Origin: Neotamlana laminarinivorans
GTDB lineage: Bacteria; Bacteroidota; Bacteroidia; Flavobacteriales; Flavobacteriaceae
NCBI RefSeq assembly: GCF_020523925.1
Contig: NZ_JAJAPW010000008.1
Location: 42,184 to 106,183, forward strand
DNA length: 64,000 nt
Direction of reading: 5' to 3'
In this document: positions 19,631-28,241 of the stretch, piece by piece
Layout of the letters: every line of letters begins with the position of its first letter
How positions within the stretch are numbered: position 1 is the stretch's first letter
Program-made: the position numbers and the translations under genes
Notes under the pieces: generated by a model
What the model was told of the DNA's origin: nothing
What the model saw: only the letters and a program-made list of their open reading frames with translations
Databases searched by the model: none

Positions 19631-20098
19631 ATGAAAACTAAAAATTATACTACCTTTTTTTTAATGCTTGCTTGTTCTGCAGCTTCTATGTACATAACTA
19701 TGTATTTTAATACTTACGAACTAAATGATGTTTTTTTTAGTTGGACTAGGATGTACATGACTTTTATTGGAATTAGCGGAATGGCTTTAATTATGTTTAT
19801 TTTTATGAAAAAAATGTATAAGAATAAACTTAAGAACACAGCTATAGTGTTTGGAAGCCTATTGCTAATGGCAACTTCTACTTTTTTAGTTCGGAAACAA
19901 ATTCCGATAAATGATGTTAAATGGATGAAAGCTATGATACCGCATCATTCTATTGCTATTCTTACTAGTAAAAACGCTGATTTAAACGATTCTGAGGTAA
20001 AAGAACTTGCTGAAAGTATTATAAAAACTCAAGAAAAGGAGATTGCTAAAATGAAAGCAATGATTAAGCGCTTAGAAGCACAAAAAAATGTAGAATAA
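19631..20098 (+). CDS. DUF305-type membrane protein
   Basis: A 155-residue protein. The first 85 residues hold three hydrophobic helices (ending near MATSTFLVRKQIP). The C-terminal part carries the DUF305 hallmark MKAMIPHHSIAILTS, followed by a Lys/Glu-rich helix (KTQEKEIAKMKAMIKRLEAQ). DUF305 proteins have a four-helix, His-rich domain and are often near copper or metal-handling genes; the function is not established. It is the last gene before the left island repeat. Confidence 0.85.
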   Translation: MKTKNYTTFFLMLACSAASMYITMYFNTYELNDVFFSWTRMYMTFIGISGMALIMFIFMKKMYKNKLKNTAIVFGSLLLMATSTFLVRKQIPINDVKWMKAMIPHHSIAILTSKNADLNDSEVKELAESIIKTQEKEIAKMKAMIKRLEAQKNVE

Positions 20099-20184
20099 AC
20101 AATTTGGGTTGAAATAAGCTTTGTTATTATAAATTAAATCATTTTATAATTTTAACAACTACCTATTGTTTAAGCTAAGTGAAT

Positions 20185-20213
20185 AAAAAAAATCCAAAAA
20201 CATAAGTTTCTGG
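20185..20213 (-). terminator. Terminator adjoining the left att-like repeat
   Basis: On the minus strand the hairpin CCAGAAAC / GTTTTTGG (one mismatch, TTAT loop) is followed by eight T. It lies a few bases downstream, in tRNA-Pro orientation, of the 19-bp tRNA-Pro 3' fragment at 20218. It looks like the original terminator of tRNA-Pro, now separated from the gene by the island. Confidence 0.65.
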
Positions 20214-20217
20214 CTTT

Positions 20218-20236
20218 TTTGTCGGGGTGGCAGGAT
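20218..20236. repeat. Left direct repeat: copy of the tRNA-Pro 3' end (att-like)
   Basis: The sequence tttgtcggggtggcaggat is identical, in the same orientation, to 25783-25801, where it forms the 3' end and part of the T-arm of intact tRNA-Pro. No tRNA remnant continues to its right. A duplicated tRNA 3' end at the far side of a gene block is the usual product of tyrosine-integrase insertion. Confidence 0.85.
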
Positions 20237-21105
20237 AACACCCAAATTTAATATACCCTGTAAAATCAATACTTTTAAAAGTCTAGGCAATCCGTGTTGA
20301 CCGAATAGTTAACCCTTTAAATAGTTTGTTTTAATAGAACGTCTTGTCTACAAATTCAAGACTTAACTAACACTAAATCAACATAAAAAGCATTAACATA
20401 TACTAATAATTTATTTTTTAATTGCTATCTATTCTTCTCATTGATTATTAATAATTAAATGTATAAAATTTTATAATTAAATTATAGTAAAATTAACCGA
20501 TAGCGCTGCTTAGTTTAAAATGACCTAAAGACCTAATGGATAGATATTTAAACTTAATAATAATAGAAATTGAATTTATTGCTGACAACTATCTGATTGG
20601 AAAATCCGTAGAGCAAACGCGAAAAAATTATCGAATAACGAAAATCACATCTTTTTTTACAGAAAATTTGAAAATGAAATAGTCGAAATCGTTAGATTTT
20701 TACACCAGAGAATGGATATAAAGAAACGACTGAAACAAAAAAACGGCACACTTAAGATGTATAACCGCAATTTCGTCGGATTCGACTACCTTTCGACTGC
20801 GCTCAGTGCTGGCTATAATCCACTCGTAATTACTAATGTCAATGCTAATTGAAAAACTTCTTATATTTATATGTAACTAATGGTTATACGAGATCGTTAG
20901 CAGTAATACAAACTCAGACAAGTTCTATTGTTATTATAAGTTTATTTATCAGAAATCGCATTTTTTCACGGAATTCAGGGTATTAGATAAAATACAATGG
21001 TTTTATTTTTGTAAACAATCGTTGTACATTAAAAATCAACATGCAAACATTAATATTTATTGTTAGCAACAATTAAACAGAATATTAATAAATAATAATA
21101 AATTT
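20237..21105. other. Gene-poor left part of the island
   Basis: About 870 bases have no supported gene. An ATG at 20536 opens 48 codons (MDRYLNLIIIEIEFIADNYL...) with no recognised family. At 20759-20889 an 8-bp inverted repeat (GTATAACC / GGTTATAC) encloses a less AT-rich stretch, listed separately. The remainder is AT-rich with nothing visible. Confidence 0.5.
20759..20889. repeat. Inverted-repeat element with GTATAACC / GGTTATAC ends
   Basis: GTATAACC at 20759-20766 and GGTTATAC at 20882-20889 bound a 131-base segment containing TTTCGACTGCGCTCAGTGCT, a phrase I associate with recurrent flavobacterial intergenic sequences. Size and end symmetry are somewhat like an integron attC site, but the core bases do not fit RYYYAAC/GTTRRRY strictly. 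Confidence 0.35.
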
Positions 21106-21519
21106 ATGAAAAACAAAAACCTATTAAAACTTATCGTAATTTTTGTAATTGGATTTACAATGCTTACAAGTTGCAGCAGTGATGATGACAGTATTACAAA
21201 TACTAACAATTCTTCTCTATTTGATAAATGGTGGTATGATTCCAATAATGTTACTGCAGATATTTATTTTCATGCAGATGGACAATATGAACAAAAAATA
21301 ATATTATTAGGCAATGAAATTACAGGAACTGGAAATTGGACTTGGGAAAATGAAAGTTCTGGGATAATGAAAATTGATAATCTTGGAGGTAACGGACAAG
21401 TTGTATCATCAGTATGGTTTAAATTTTCTGACATACTGAACAATACTGTCACAATTCAACAATCTACTAACGGAACCGATTATTCTATTGAAGTATTTTA
21501 TCAAGATACTGATAATTAA
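21106..21519 (+). CDS. Small lipoprotein, lipocalin-like
   Basis: The 137-residue protein has a lipoprotein signal (LLKLIVIFVIGFTMLTSC, lipid on the Cys) followed by an acidic SSDDDS run. That is the flavobacterial surface-export type of lipoprotein N-terminus. The mature part reads as a short beta barrel or sandwich: LFDKWWYDSNN, GNWTWENESSGIMKI, VWFKFSDIL. This resembles small lipocalin-like proteins. It is the first gene inside the island. The function is unknown. Confidence 0.75.
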   Translation: MKNKNLLKLIVIFVIGFTMLTSCSSDDDSITNTNNSSLFDKWWYDSNNVTADIYFHADGQYEQKIILLGNEITGTGNWTWENESSGIMKIDNLGGNGQVVSSVWFKFSDILNNTVTIQQSTNGTDYSIEVFYQDTDN

Positions 21520-21654
21520 AACTTTTGCTAACACCTTTTAAATTAATTACTTGCTTCTAGCCAACTTACGAAAGTCCACTAGGACTTTCTATCTAATACT
21601 TAAACTACGCAACTTATCTTATTAAAAACGATACATAATACTAAATAACATAAA

Positions 21655-22500
21655 ATGGATACAGTAAATTTTGACGAAATTTTTATACAACATTCAATTC
21701 TAGAAATATTAGAATGTAATGATCTTGAAGAATTACCTGAAGGGTTAGAAAAACTAAAATTACTTAAAACAGGAGCAATACCACTTATACTTCAACAAAA
21801 GGAGGCTCAAGGCGAATTTTTGAAAGAAGGATGTAAAATGTTTGAAATTGACTACGAAAAAGTCAAAAAACTATTATTAACTGTCGCTGATCAGCCTAAT
21901 AATAACATAGAAAAAAAGTGGTTTGAATTTATGGAAGATGCCATCTTCAAAATATTCAAACAAGCTATTAAACAATATCCTGTTTATGTGTCAAAAACAG
22001 CAACAAATACACAAAAACCATACGCATATCTAACTATGCGTTGTAATGATTTTGTTGCAGATGGTTTTCAGATAGGATTAGATAATAATGCGGAAAGTGA
22101 AGACTGGGAAGGTATGGCAGATAATATTGACGATTTTGATGACTATTTCAGTCTTGTTGATGATCTTAACACAAAAGATTGGAGCCCTACAGAAGAGGAA
22201 TTAAAAAATTATTGTGATGACGATGAGGATAGTTTCTTTGAAATACTTGAATCTTCTCTTTGTGAAATATTGTTTGAAAAAGTAGGAGAAAAATTAAAAA
22301 ACGACCCTAGTTTACAAGAATTTATAACACCTCAAACTAAAGTAAATACTTCAGTATATTTTTCTATGATTCCTTTTCCTTTTACTTCTATGCCAGAAAA
22401 ACTACGTAAGAATATTGCTGAAGAACTTATAGGTAATGAAGAAAGTAAAATAGCATTTTTGAATATGTGGGAAGATAATAAGCATTATAGAATTGTTTAA
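21655..22500 (+). CDS. Acidic protein of unknown function
   Basis: The 281-residue soluble protein has no signal peptide. It is strongly acidic in the middle (DWEGMADNIDDFDDYFSLVD, then YCDDDEDSFFEILESS). An N-terminal helical part (ILEILECNDLEELPEGLEKL) and a C-terminal segment with SVYFSMIPFPFTSMPEKL are seen. I recognise no family. Acidic, solitary cargo proteins in islands are sometimes immunity or anti-host proteins, but nothing here proves it. The stop is followed at once by an out-of-frame coding-like fragment. Confidence 0.65.
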   Translation: MDTVNFDEIFIQHSILEILECNDLEELPEGLEKLKLLKTGAIPLILQQKEAQGEFLKEGCKMFEIDYEKVKKLLLTVADQPNNNIEKKWFEFMEDAIFKIFKQAIKQYPVYVSKTATNTQKPYAYLTMRCNDFVADGFQIGLDNNAESEDWEGMADNIDDFDDYFSLVDDLNTKDWSPTEEELKNYCDDDEDSFFEILESSLCEILFEKVGEKLKNDPSLQEFITPQTKVNTSVYFSMIPFPFTSMPEKLRKNIAEELIGNEESKIAFLNMWEDNKHYRIV

Positions 22501-22630
22501 TATTGAAGGATGTTATTCTGATGTACATACCCATTCTTTTCTATGGATTGGTCTAAAAAATAAAAATGAAGATAGAGTATTAGAAATAAGTAAAACACTA
22601 TTTCTTGACGCATTAAAACTAGTAGTTTAG
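22463..22630 (+). pseudogene. Coding-like fragment without start after the acidic gene
   Basis: A 55-codon open stretch in a frame shifted relative to the preceding gene reads NIEGCYSDVHTHSFLWIGL and continues as a charged helix, NEDRVLEISKTLFLDALKLV. It has no ATG, GTG or TTG. The residue pattern looks protein-like. It may be the tail of a lost gene or of a frameshifted longer form of the acidic protein. Confidence 0.35.
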
Positions 22631-22873
22631 TACATATAATAATTTAAACTTAATTTTGAATAAAATATGGTATTTATTCCAAAAAATAAGTTTATTTTTT
22701 TTAGAGTACAAATCTTTTCCCTTGGCTTTTAAAATGAAAAAATTAAAACAAAATAAAGAGTTTTAGCTAATTGCTTACTTATTCCCGCATCAATCACTAC
22801 CTAAGCCATAAGCAAATTACAACATGAATTTTACCCTATTCAATACTTAACATAGAATATACACCTTTACTAT
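22631..22873. other. AT-rich spacer
   Basis: No gene, hairpin or repeat was recognised between the fragment and the DKNYY gene. Confidence 0.4.
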
Positions 22874-24049
22874 ATGCAGTTTGTTTATAACCACCCTTAC
22901 ATTTCAGGCTTTTTTCTTCTTATGCTTCTCAATAGTTTCATAAAAAAAATCACTAATTCAAAAAGCTCACCGGTAGCATGGATACTTTTAAGCATTACTT
23001 CAATAATAAGTCAAGCTTGTAATCCTTTTTCTGGAGCCGTTAACAAAGAAATTTCAAATAATTACTATTATGCTAAAGCTGATAGTCAAATTCGTTACAG
23101 TCCAGGAGGAAATTGGTTCGAACTTGGAAATTCAAAGGTTGATGCAGATCCTCAAACTTTTATTCCTTTGAGCAGAGATTTTGCAAAAGATAAAAATCAT
23201 ATTTTTTACAAAGATATTATTATCGACGATGAAGTACATGTTGCTTCGTTTAGAGCTGCTAATCACTTTGCATTAGATAAAGATCATGTATATATTCCTA
23301 TAGATAATATGGCCTACTCTGTACAAGACACCTTACCACGTACAAAAAAATTGTTTGTCCTAGAAGGCGCTGACCCAGAAACTTACTATGAAACAGATGA
23401 TTGGAACTGGAGTAAAGATGCTAAGAATTGGTTTTATGGTTATAAAAAAATAGATGTAGACTATGCAAGCTTCACTCCAATGAATGACTCATTTTGTAAA
23501 GATGATTATACTGTATACTTAAGAACATATTTTGATCTTATACCTTGTAAGATAGATCCTCAAACTTTTAAAATATTAAACAACCGATATGTTGCCGATG
23601 CTAACAATATCTATGATTTTGTAGCGTGGGCTGATGGGGAAAAAGTAAATCGACTTAATCAATTTAGCTATAAATACAAGGAGAGTATAAAGTTTTTAAA
23701 TAACGATTATTTACTTTTCGATAATAGTGTGATTTATGAGGGGCTACTGATTGAAGGAGCCAATACATCATATTTTAAGGTATTAGAAAGCTCTAGTAAA
23801 GCTTATGCAATAGATGATACACATGTTTTTTGCAATGGTAAAATAATTGTGGATGCCGATATTAAAACCTTTAAGCTTTATGATAACGACCAATATAGCA
23901 GCGATAAAAATTGGGTTTATTATTTTGGAAAAAAAATAGAAGGTGCCGATGTAGAAACCTTTGGCCCTACAGACCATGATAAATGGATTTATAGAGACAA
24001 GAATCATATTTATGTTGGAGATAAAATAAGAGACAATTACCCGAATTAA
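22874..24049 (+). CDS. DKNYY-domain protein
   Basis: The 391-residue protein has a hydrophobic N-terminus (residues 10-25 and 35-48). The DKNYY-type repeats recur about every 30-50 residues: FAKDKNHIFYKDIIID, FALDKDHVYIPIDN, WSKDAKNWFYGYKKID, YSSDKNWVYYFGKKIEGAD, YRDKNHIYVGDKI. The typical phrase VDADPQTFIPLS alternates with them. DKNYY proteins are widespread in Bacteroidota, surface- or periplasm-located and functionally undefined. SQAC at residues 47-50 could be a lipid site. It is island cargo. Confidence 0.85.
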   Translation: MQFVYNHPYISGFFLLMLLNSFIKKITNSKSSPVAWILLSITSIISQACNPFSGAVNKEISNNYYYAKADSQIRYSPGGNWFELGNSKVDADPQTFIPLSRDFAKDKNHIFYKDIIIDDEVHVASFRAANHFALDKDHVYIPIDNMAYSVQDTLPRTKKLFVLEGADPETYYETDDWNWSKDAKNWFYGYKKIDVDYASFTPMNDSFCKDDYTVYLRTYFDLIPCKIDPQTFKILNNRYVADANNIYDFVAWADGEKVNRLNQFSYKYKESIKFLNNDYLLFDNSVIYEGLLIEGANTSYFKVLESSSKAYAIDDTHVFCNGKIIVDADIKTFKLYDNDQYSSDKNWVYYFGKKIEGADVETFGPTDHDKWIYRDKNHIYVGDKIRDNYPN

Positions 24050-24481
24050 TTACTGCCAATACTATTATAAAAAGTATATAAGTTCAAAATTTCAGGGCTA
24101 AGTTGTTTATAGCTTAATTCTGTTTTTTTAATAACTAAAAATTGATTTAATATTAAATTGCAGTTCTTGATAGTTATGATCAATTTTTAGCGCTTTCTAT
24201 AAGATTTATTGTGGCTTGCCATAAGTATTCTACCGAGCCATCTCTACCTCTTATACTTTATTTGCATTATTAGCCTGAAATTTACTATTTTAAATTTTTA
24301 TTAAATATGGTGCTTTAAACAGACAAACCGAGCCCCTTGGATGTAATGCAAATAATGAACCTTACTGAAATAAAAACACAAACGCACCAAACCAAATAAA
24401 AGATAAAATAATCGTGTAAATTTAGCATCAATGTTTTCGCAAATTAAGCCAATAAAATCTATTTGAAAGCTCCATAAAATT
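24050..24481. other. Intergenic region in the island
   Basis: About 430 bases. I see no gene, hairpin or repeat. A minus-strand open frame at 24301-24600 overlaps the next lipoprotein and is judged spurious. Confidence 0.4.
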
Positions 24482-25063
24482 ATGGATAAAACACTAAAAC
24501 AAAGAAATATATTAACAATAAAACACCTAACCTTCATCGGTTTAATTGTTATATTGACAACAAGTTGTATCAACAAAAAAATAAAAGACGCCACATACAC
24601 ATATGATTATGTAGATATTGAACCTGAAGCAGGAAAGAACAAAGGCATTTCATCGTTAATTGGAGATTGGAAACTAGATTCTGTAGTTTTTATTAATGAT
24701 AGCACCAGAGGACAGAAACAAATTCCGTTTAATACAACCATTTGGTCGTTTTCAAATAAGGGAGAATATACTGTGAAAATCCAACAAAATCAATATGAAA
24801 TTAGTGTAGTTGAAGATGGTGTTAAACGTAAAACATCACTTAGTGCAGAAACTCCTTCATCAATAATGAAAGGTAGATATAAGCATTCAAATCAAGAACT
24901 AACAACAAATATTCTGGGAGGAAATACAAAGTACATCATAGTCAAACAGTCTGATGAACAACTTCAATTAAATTCTCAACGCATACAAGTACCTCCTATT
25001 AGTAAAGCAGACGAAGGCAAATTCGCTGAACATTACTTTACCAGTATACAAAACAAAAAGTAA
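24482..25063 (+). CDS. Lipoprotein with lipocalin-like domain
   Basis: The 193-residue protein has a lipoprotein signal ending LIVILTTSC near residue 29. The mature region contains LIGDWKLDSVVFIND, TTIWSFSNKGEYTVKI and MKGRYKHSNQELTT, the layout of lipocalin-like domains (strand, turn, Trp/Phe pairs) common in Bacteroidota. The function is unknown. It is the last intact gene in the island. Confidence 0.72.
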   Translation: MDKTLKQRNILTIKHLTFIGLIVILTTSCINKKIKDATYTYDYVDIEPEAGKNKGISSLIGDWKLDSVVFINDSTRGQKQIPFNTTIWSFSNKGEYTVKIQQNQYEISVVEDGVKRKTSLSAETPSSIMKGRYKHSNQELTTNILGGNTKYIIVKQSDEQLQLNSQRIQVPPISKADEGKFAEHYFTSIQNKK

Positions 25064-25728
25064 TAAAAATAACAAATACTATTTATTAATAGTATTTACA
25101 TTTTTAGATGTAAAACAACTTGAAGCAAAGAATATAGACTGATTGAATTATTTACTAATTTTGATAAAAAGAACTCATAGAAATTCAAAAAAAAAATTAA
25201 AATTTATGATCCATTAAAAATCAACAACTTCAAAATCTTTAAATAACAGTGATGATTGTGAATTTGAACCAAACTGGGACGATACAGAGCACGATCAAAC
25301 CACTAGGCATAGTGACATAATTTTTACTAAAAAATATGGTTGGGTTTATGTAACTGAAATGCCTAGTTTAGTTATAATAATATTTAAGATAAAAACTATT
25401 AAATTTACTAGGTAGTCCAATTGAATTCCATTGTAATAAAGCCTCTTTACAATGTAAACTGATGTTTGCCTATTTACTGCTATGCGTAAATAAACAGAAA
25501 CTTCGTTATCTTTATACGATAAGCAATACCTCAAAAAGGATAGTATAAATGTTAGATGTGATTGCATAGTTGTCGCCTTTTGTTAAACATTTATTCAAGA
25601 CAAAAGTCAAGTCAACTATTTTAATTACAGTGTTTTAACCACCAATTTAGTTAACGCTTTTTTTACTTCACAAACTGTTAACCGAATTAAACCATTTAAT
25701 TCAAATTATATGAATACCTAAAAAACAT
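25064..25728. other. Right part of the island, decayed
   Basis: About 660 bases have no intact gene. A 65-codon start-less open stretch (25218-25415) is listed separately. The rest is AT-rich, with no repeat or RNA recognised. Confidence 0.4.
25218..25415 (+). pseudogene. Start-less coding-like fragment
   Basis: An open stretch of 65 codons reads NNSDDCEFEPNWDDTEHDQT, then IIFTKKYGWVYVTEMPS, with protein-like composition but no start codon. It may be a gene remnant. Support is only the open frame and residue pattern. Confidence 0.25.
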
Positions 25729-25762
25729 AAAACCTTGTAAATTATACAATTTACAAGGTTTT
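25729..25762 (-). terminator. Terminator downstream of tRNA-Pro
   Basis: AACCTTGTAAATT (25731-25743) pairs perfectly with 25748-25760 around ATAC, extended by A-T pairs. On the minus strand TTTTATGTTTTTTAGG follows. It serves the tRNA-Ser/tRNA-Pro transcript and lies inside the right end of the island. Confidence 0.8.
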
Positions 25763-25782
25763 AATTTAATATGGTTTCCATA

Positions 25783-25801
25783 TTTGTCGGGGTGGCAGGA
25801 T
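25783..25801. repeat. Right direct repeat: 3' end of tRNA-Pro (att-like)
   Basis: This copy of tttgtcggggtggcaggat is part of intact tRNA-Pro (minus strand 3' end). It is identical to 20218-20236. The tRNA remains complete, as usual for 3'-end integration. Confidence 0.85.
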
Positions 25802-25861
25802 TCGAACCTGCGACCTCCGCGTCCCAAACGCGGCGCGATAACCGGGCTACGCTACACCCCG
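25787..25861 (-). tRNA. tRNA-Pro(UGG)
   Basis: 75 bases. Acceptor CGGGGTG pairs with CACCCCG, discriminator A. The anticodon loop in CGTTTGGGACG gives UGG. The T-arm is GCAGGTTCGAATCCTGC. It is transcribed with tRNA-Ser(GCU), 20 bases upstream. Its 3' end is duplicated at 20218. Confidence 0.96.
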
Positions 25862-25881
25862 ATTGTGGTTATCTAATTTTG

Positions 25882-25965
25882 CGGAGAGACCGGGACTCGA
25901 ACCCGGGCAACACTTACGCGTTGACAGATTAGCAATCTGCTCCATTACCACTCTGGCACCTCTCC
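25882..25965 (-). tRNA. tRNA-Ser(GCU)
   Basis: 84 bases, class II with a long variable arm. Acceptor GGAGAGG pairs (one G-U/mismatch) with TCTCTCC, discriminator G. The anticodon GCU lies in GATTGCTAATC. The T-arm is CCGGGTTCGAGTCCCGG. It is first in the two-tRNA transcript. Confidence 0.95.
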
Positions 25966-26008
25966 TTTTTCTTATAGTTTAAGAACTTTCACAATAAATT
26001 TGCGGTTG

Positions 26009-26040
26009 CAAATGTAGCTCTTACTTAAGAGTTGCGCAAC
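26009..26040 (-). promoter_or_regulatory. Promoter of the tRNA-Ser/tRNA-Pro transcript
   Basis: On the minus strand GTTG, a 20-base spacer and TACATTTG (26016-26009) fit the Bacteroidota consensus. The transcript would start near 26003, about 38 bases before the first tRNA. Confidence 0.75.
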
Positions 26041-26065
26041 TATTTTTATCTATTTTTTTGAAAAA

Positions 26066-28114
26066 TTATTCCGGGTATTCTATTCGTAAATGATAAATGT
26101 TTGCTAATTTGGACTTTAGCACTTTTTTTATAGATTGAATTTCTTTAAAAGTGATATTAGCATTTAAAAATTGTCCTTCTTCAATTTGCTTATCAATTAT
26201 ATTTTCAACAAAAGCTTCAATTTTACTTATTGTAGGTTCTTTTAAACTTTTTGATGCTGCTTCAACACTATCGCACATCATTAAAATTGATGTTTCTTTG
26301 CTAAATGGTTTTGGTCCTGGATAGCTAAAATCTTCTTTTTTAACGTCTTCAAATTCCTTTTTTTCTTTAGCATAAAAATAGTATACAACACTAGTACCAT
26401 GATGCGATCGTATAAAATCTATAACTCTGTCTGGTAAATTATATTTTCTTGCTATTTCAATACCATTTATAACATGATCTACTATAACACGTGCACTCTC
26501 TTTATTAGATAGCTCTTGATGCGGATTTATACCTGTAGATTGGTTTTCTGTAAAATAGGTTGGATTTTTCATTTTACCAATATCATGATACAAAGCTCCT
26601 ACCCTTACTAACATAGCATTTGCACCTATTTCGTTGGCGCTAGCTTCGGCAAGATTAGCAACATTTAACGAATGATGAAATGTTCCTGGGGCTTTATTTG
26701 AAAGTTCTTTTAATAACTTAGAATTGGTGTCTGATAGTTCTAAAAGTGACACATCTGATACTAAACCAAAAATCTTTTCGTAAACATAAATTAAAGGCTG
26801 TACAAACAAAGTTGCTAGACCACATAAAATAAACCAAATAAAGGTTTCCCATTTTAAATCGGTTACACTCCCTTCATGAATAACAAAAAACGCAAAATAA
26901 GCAATAATATAAATTAAGGTTATTTGCCCTACAGAAATAAATAAATTGGCACGTTTATAAAGCTCTGACACTGTTAAAATAGTTACAATACCTGCAATTA
27001 TTTGTAAAAACATATATTCGTAACTATTAGGTACAATAAACCCTAATAGCAACACTGTTAGTACGTGTGCAAAAAGCCCTAAACGTGCATCAAAAAACGC
27101 TTTAAAAACTAAAGGTAATATACAAATAGGCACTACATAAATATACTTCGAGTTGTAGTTAACCACCATTGTAGAAATTAGAACTATTAATGATATATTA
27201 AAAAATATAAAGGTTACTTTGGTGTTATTTTCAAAAACATTAATCCTATATTTCATTAAAAATAATAAAAGCATAAGCAATGCCAAGGCTACTAATAAAG
27301 TATAAGCTATTAACACTAAAATATAGCTTGATTTGCTCCAAACCTGAGACTCATACTCTATCTGTAAAGACTTTAAAATTTGATATGTTTCATCATCAAC
27401 AACTTCACCTTTAGATATAATTAAGGTTTCTTTATCTATACTTCCTCGAGTGTACGAAATAGTTGCTAGTTCATCCTCGGTTACTTTTTCTGTAAACGAC
27501 TTATCAAAAATTACATTCGGCTCAATAATATCAAAAAACAAAGCTGTAAAGTATGGTTTATAGCTACCGTAAATATCATCTTTAAAATTTTTATCTATAA
27601 TTTTTGAAACTTGATCTTGCTTAATAAGGTTAGAAAAAACACCATCTTTAGCAATTTCACGACCATCTAATAAAACAATTTGCCTTTCGGCGGAATAATT
27701 ATAAGCTTCATTTAAAACTCCAAAACTATATAATTCACTTATTACCTTACTTCCTATATTTTTTAAATTCGATAAAACGGAAACCGAAGTAGAATCGGGA
27801 AAGGCATTTTTAAACTGATTTTTAAAATCTGTGTTAACTTTATTTTTAACCTCAAAATCAACATCAAAATATAACGGAGTATTATCTTTTATTCGTTGTT
27901 TTTCTTCCGCTATTTCTGCATCGGTTTTCTTAATAGCAAAATTAAAAGGTGCCTGTAAGTTCTCAGATTGCCAAGGCTTTCCTTTTTCAAAATCATATTT
28001 AAATTTACCGCTTTTAGGAAATAAATACACAATAAAAATTGTGGTTGCAATAAATAGTAAGCCTTTATAAATTAAGGAATGGTTTCTATAAAGTTTGTTT
28101 ATAAAATCTTTCAT
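26066..28114 (-). CDS. 7TM-HD (PgpH-like) HDIG phosphohydrolase
   Basis: A 682-residue membrane enzyme from ATG 28114 (MKDFINKLYRNHS; the ATG at 28135 adds seven residues outside the family). One N-terminal helix is followed by an extracellular 7TMR-HDED domain (about 50-250), then a 7-helix membrane block (about 265-440), then a cytoplasmic HD domain with LYHDIGKMKNP near residue 508 and the following SHHGTSVVYYF. Listeria PgpH of this layout degrades cyclic di-AMP. The same role is inferred here. Confidence 0.93.
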   Translation of the reverse strand: MKDFINKLYRNHSLIYKGLLFIATTIFIVYLFPKSGKFKYDFEKGKPWQSENLQAPFNFAIKKTDAEIAEEKQRIKDNTPLYFDVDFEVKNKVNTDFKNQFKNAFPDSTSVSVLSNLKNIGSKVISELYSFGVLNEAYNYSAERQIVLLDGREIAKDGVFSNLIKQDQVSKIIDKNFKDDIYGSYKPYFTALFFDIIEPNVIFDKSFTEKVTEDELATISYTRGSIDKETLIISKGEVVDDETYQILKSLQIEYESQVWSKSSYILVLIAYTLLVALALLMLLLFLMKYRINVFENNTKVTFIFFNISLIVLISTMVVNYNSKYIYVVPICILPLVFKAFFDARLGLFAHVLTVLLLGFIVPNSYEYMFLQIIAGIVTILTVSELYKRANLFISVGQITLIYIIAYFAFFVIHEGSVTDLKWETFIWFILCGLATLFVQPLIYVYEKIFGLVSDVSLLELSDTNSKLLKELSNKAPGTFHHSLNVANLAEASANEIGANAMLVRVGALYHDIGKMKNPTYFTENQSTGINPHQELSNKESARVIVDHVINGIEIARKYNLPDRVIDFIRSHHGTSVVYYFYAKEKKEFEDVKKEDFSYPGPKPFSKETSILMMCDSVEAASKSLKEPTISKIEAFVENIIDKQIEEGQFLNANITFKEIQSIKKVLKSKLANIYHLRIEYPE

Positions 28115-28241
28115 TAAATGTATTGTGTAAATCAAATGTAATAAAATATAGCCTTAATCCATTTTTTATATTCAACTTATAGCTTATTTATCTATTAAAA
28201 AAATCTTATTTTCGCAAGTACTAAACTAAACAAATTAGCGT

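Larger units (their letters stand above)
20218..25801. mobile_element. Probable small genomic island inserted at tRNA-Pro
   Basis: A 5.6-kb block lies between two identical 19-bp repeats, one of which is the 3' end of tRNA-Pro. All recognisable genes inside are on the plus strand, are separated by long gaps, and are lipoproteins or unknown proteins; fragments of genes occur. No integrase is present, so it is either a decayed element or was moved by enzymes supplied elsewhere. A terminator matching tRNA-Pro orientation sits just outside the left repeat, as expected after displacement. Confidence 0.65.

Noticed and set aside
24301..24600. Minus-strand 99-residue frame with a hydrophobic start in the island
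   Set aside because: It overlaps the start of the lipoprotein gene at 24482, whose lipobox and domain are convincing. The minus frame has no recognisable family.
20218..25801. Toxin-immunity or defence system in the island
   Set aside because: No nuclease, protease, transferase or secretion-marker domain was seen. The cargo is lipoproteins, DKNYY and unknowns, so no defence claim is made.
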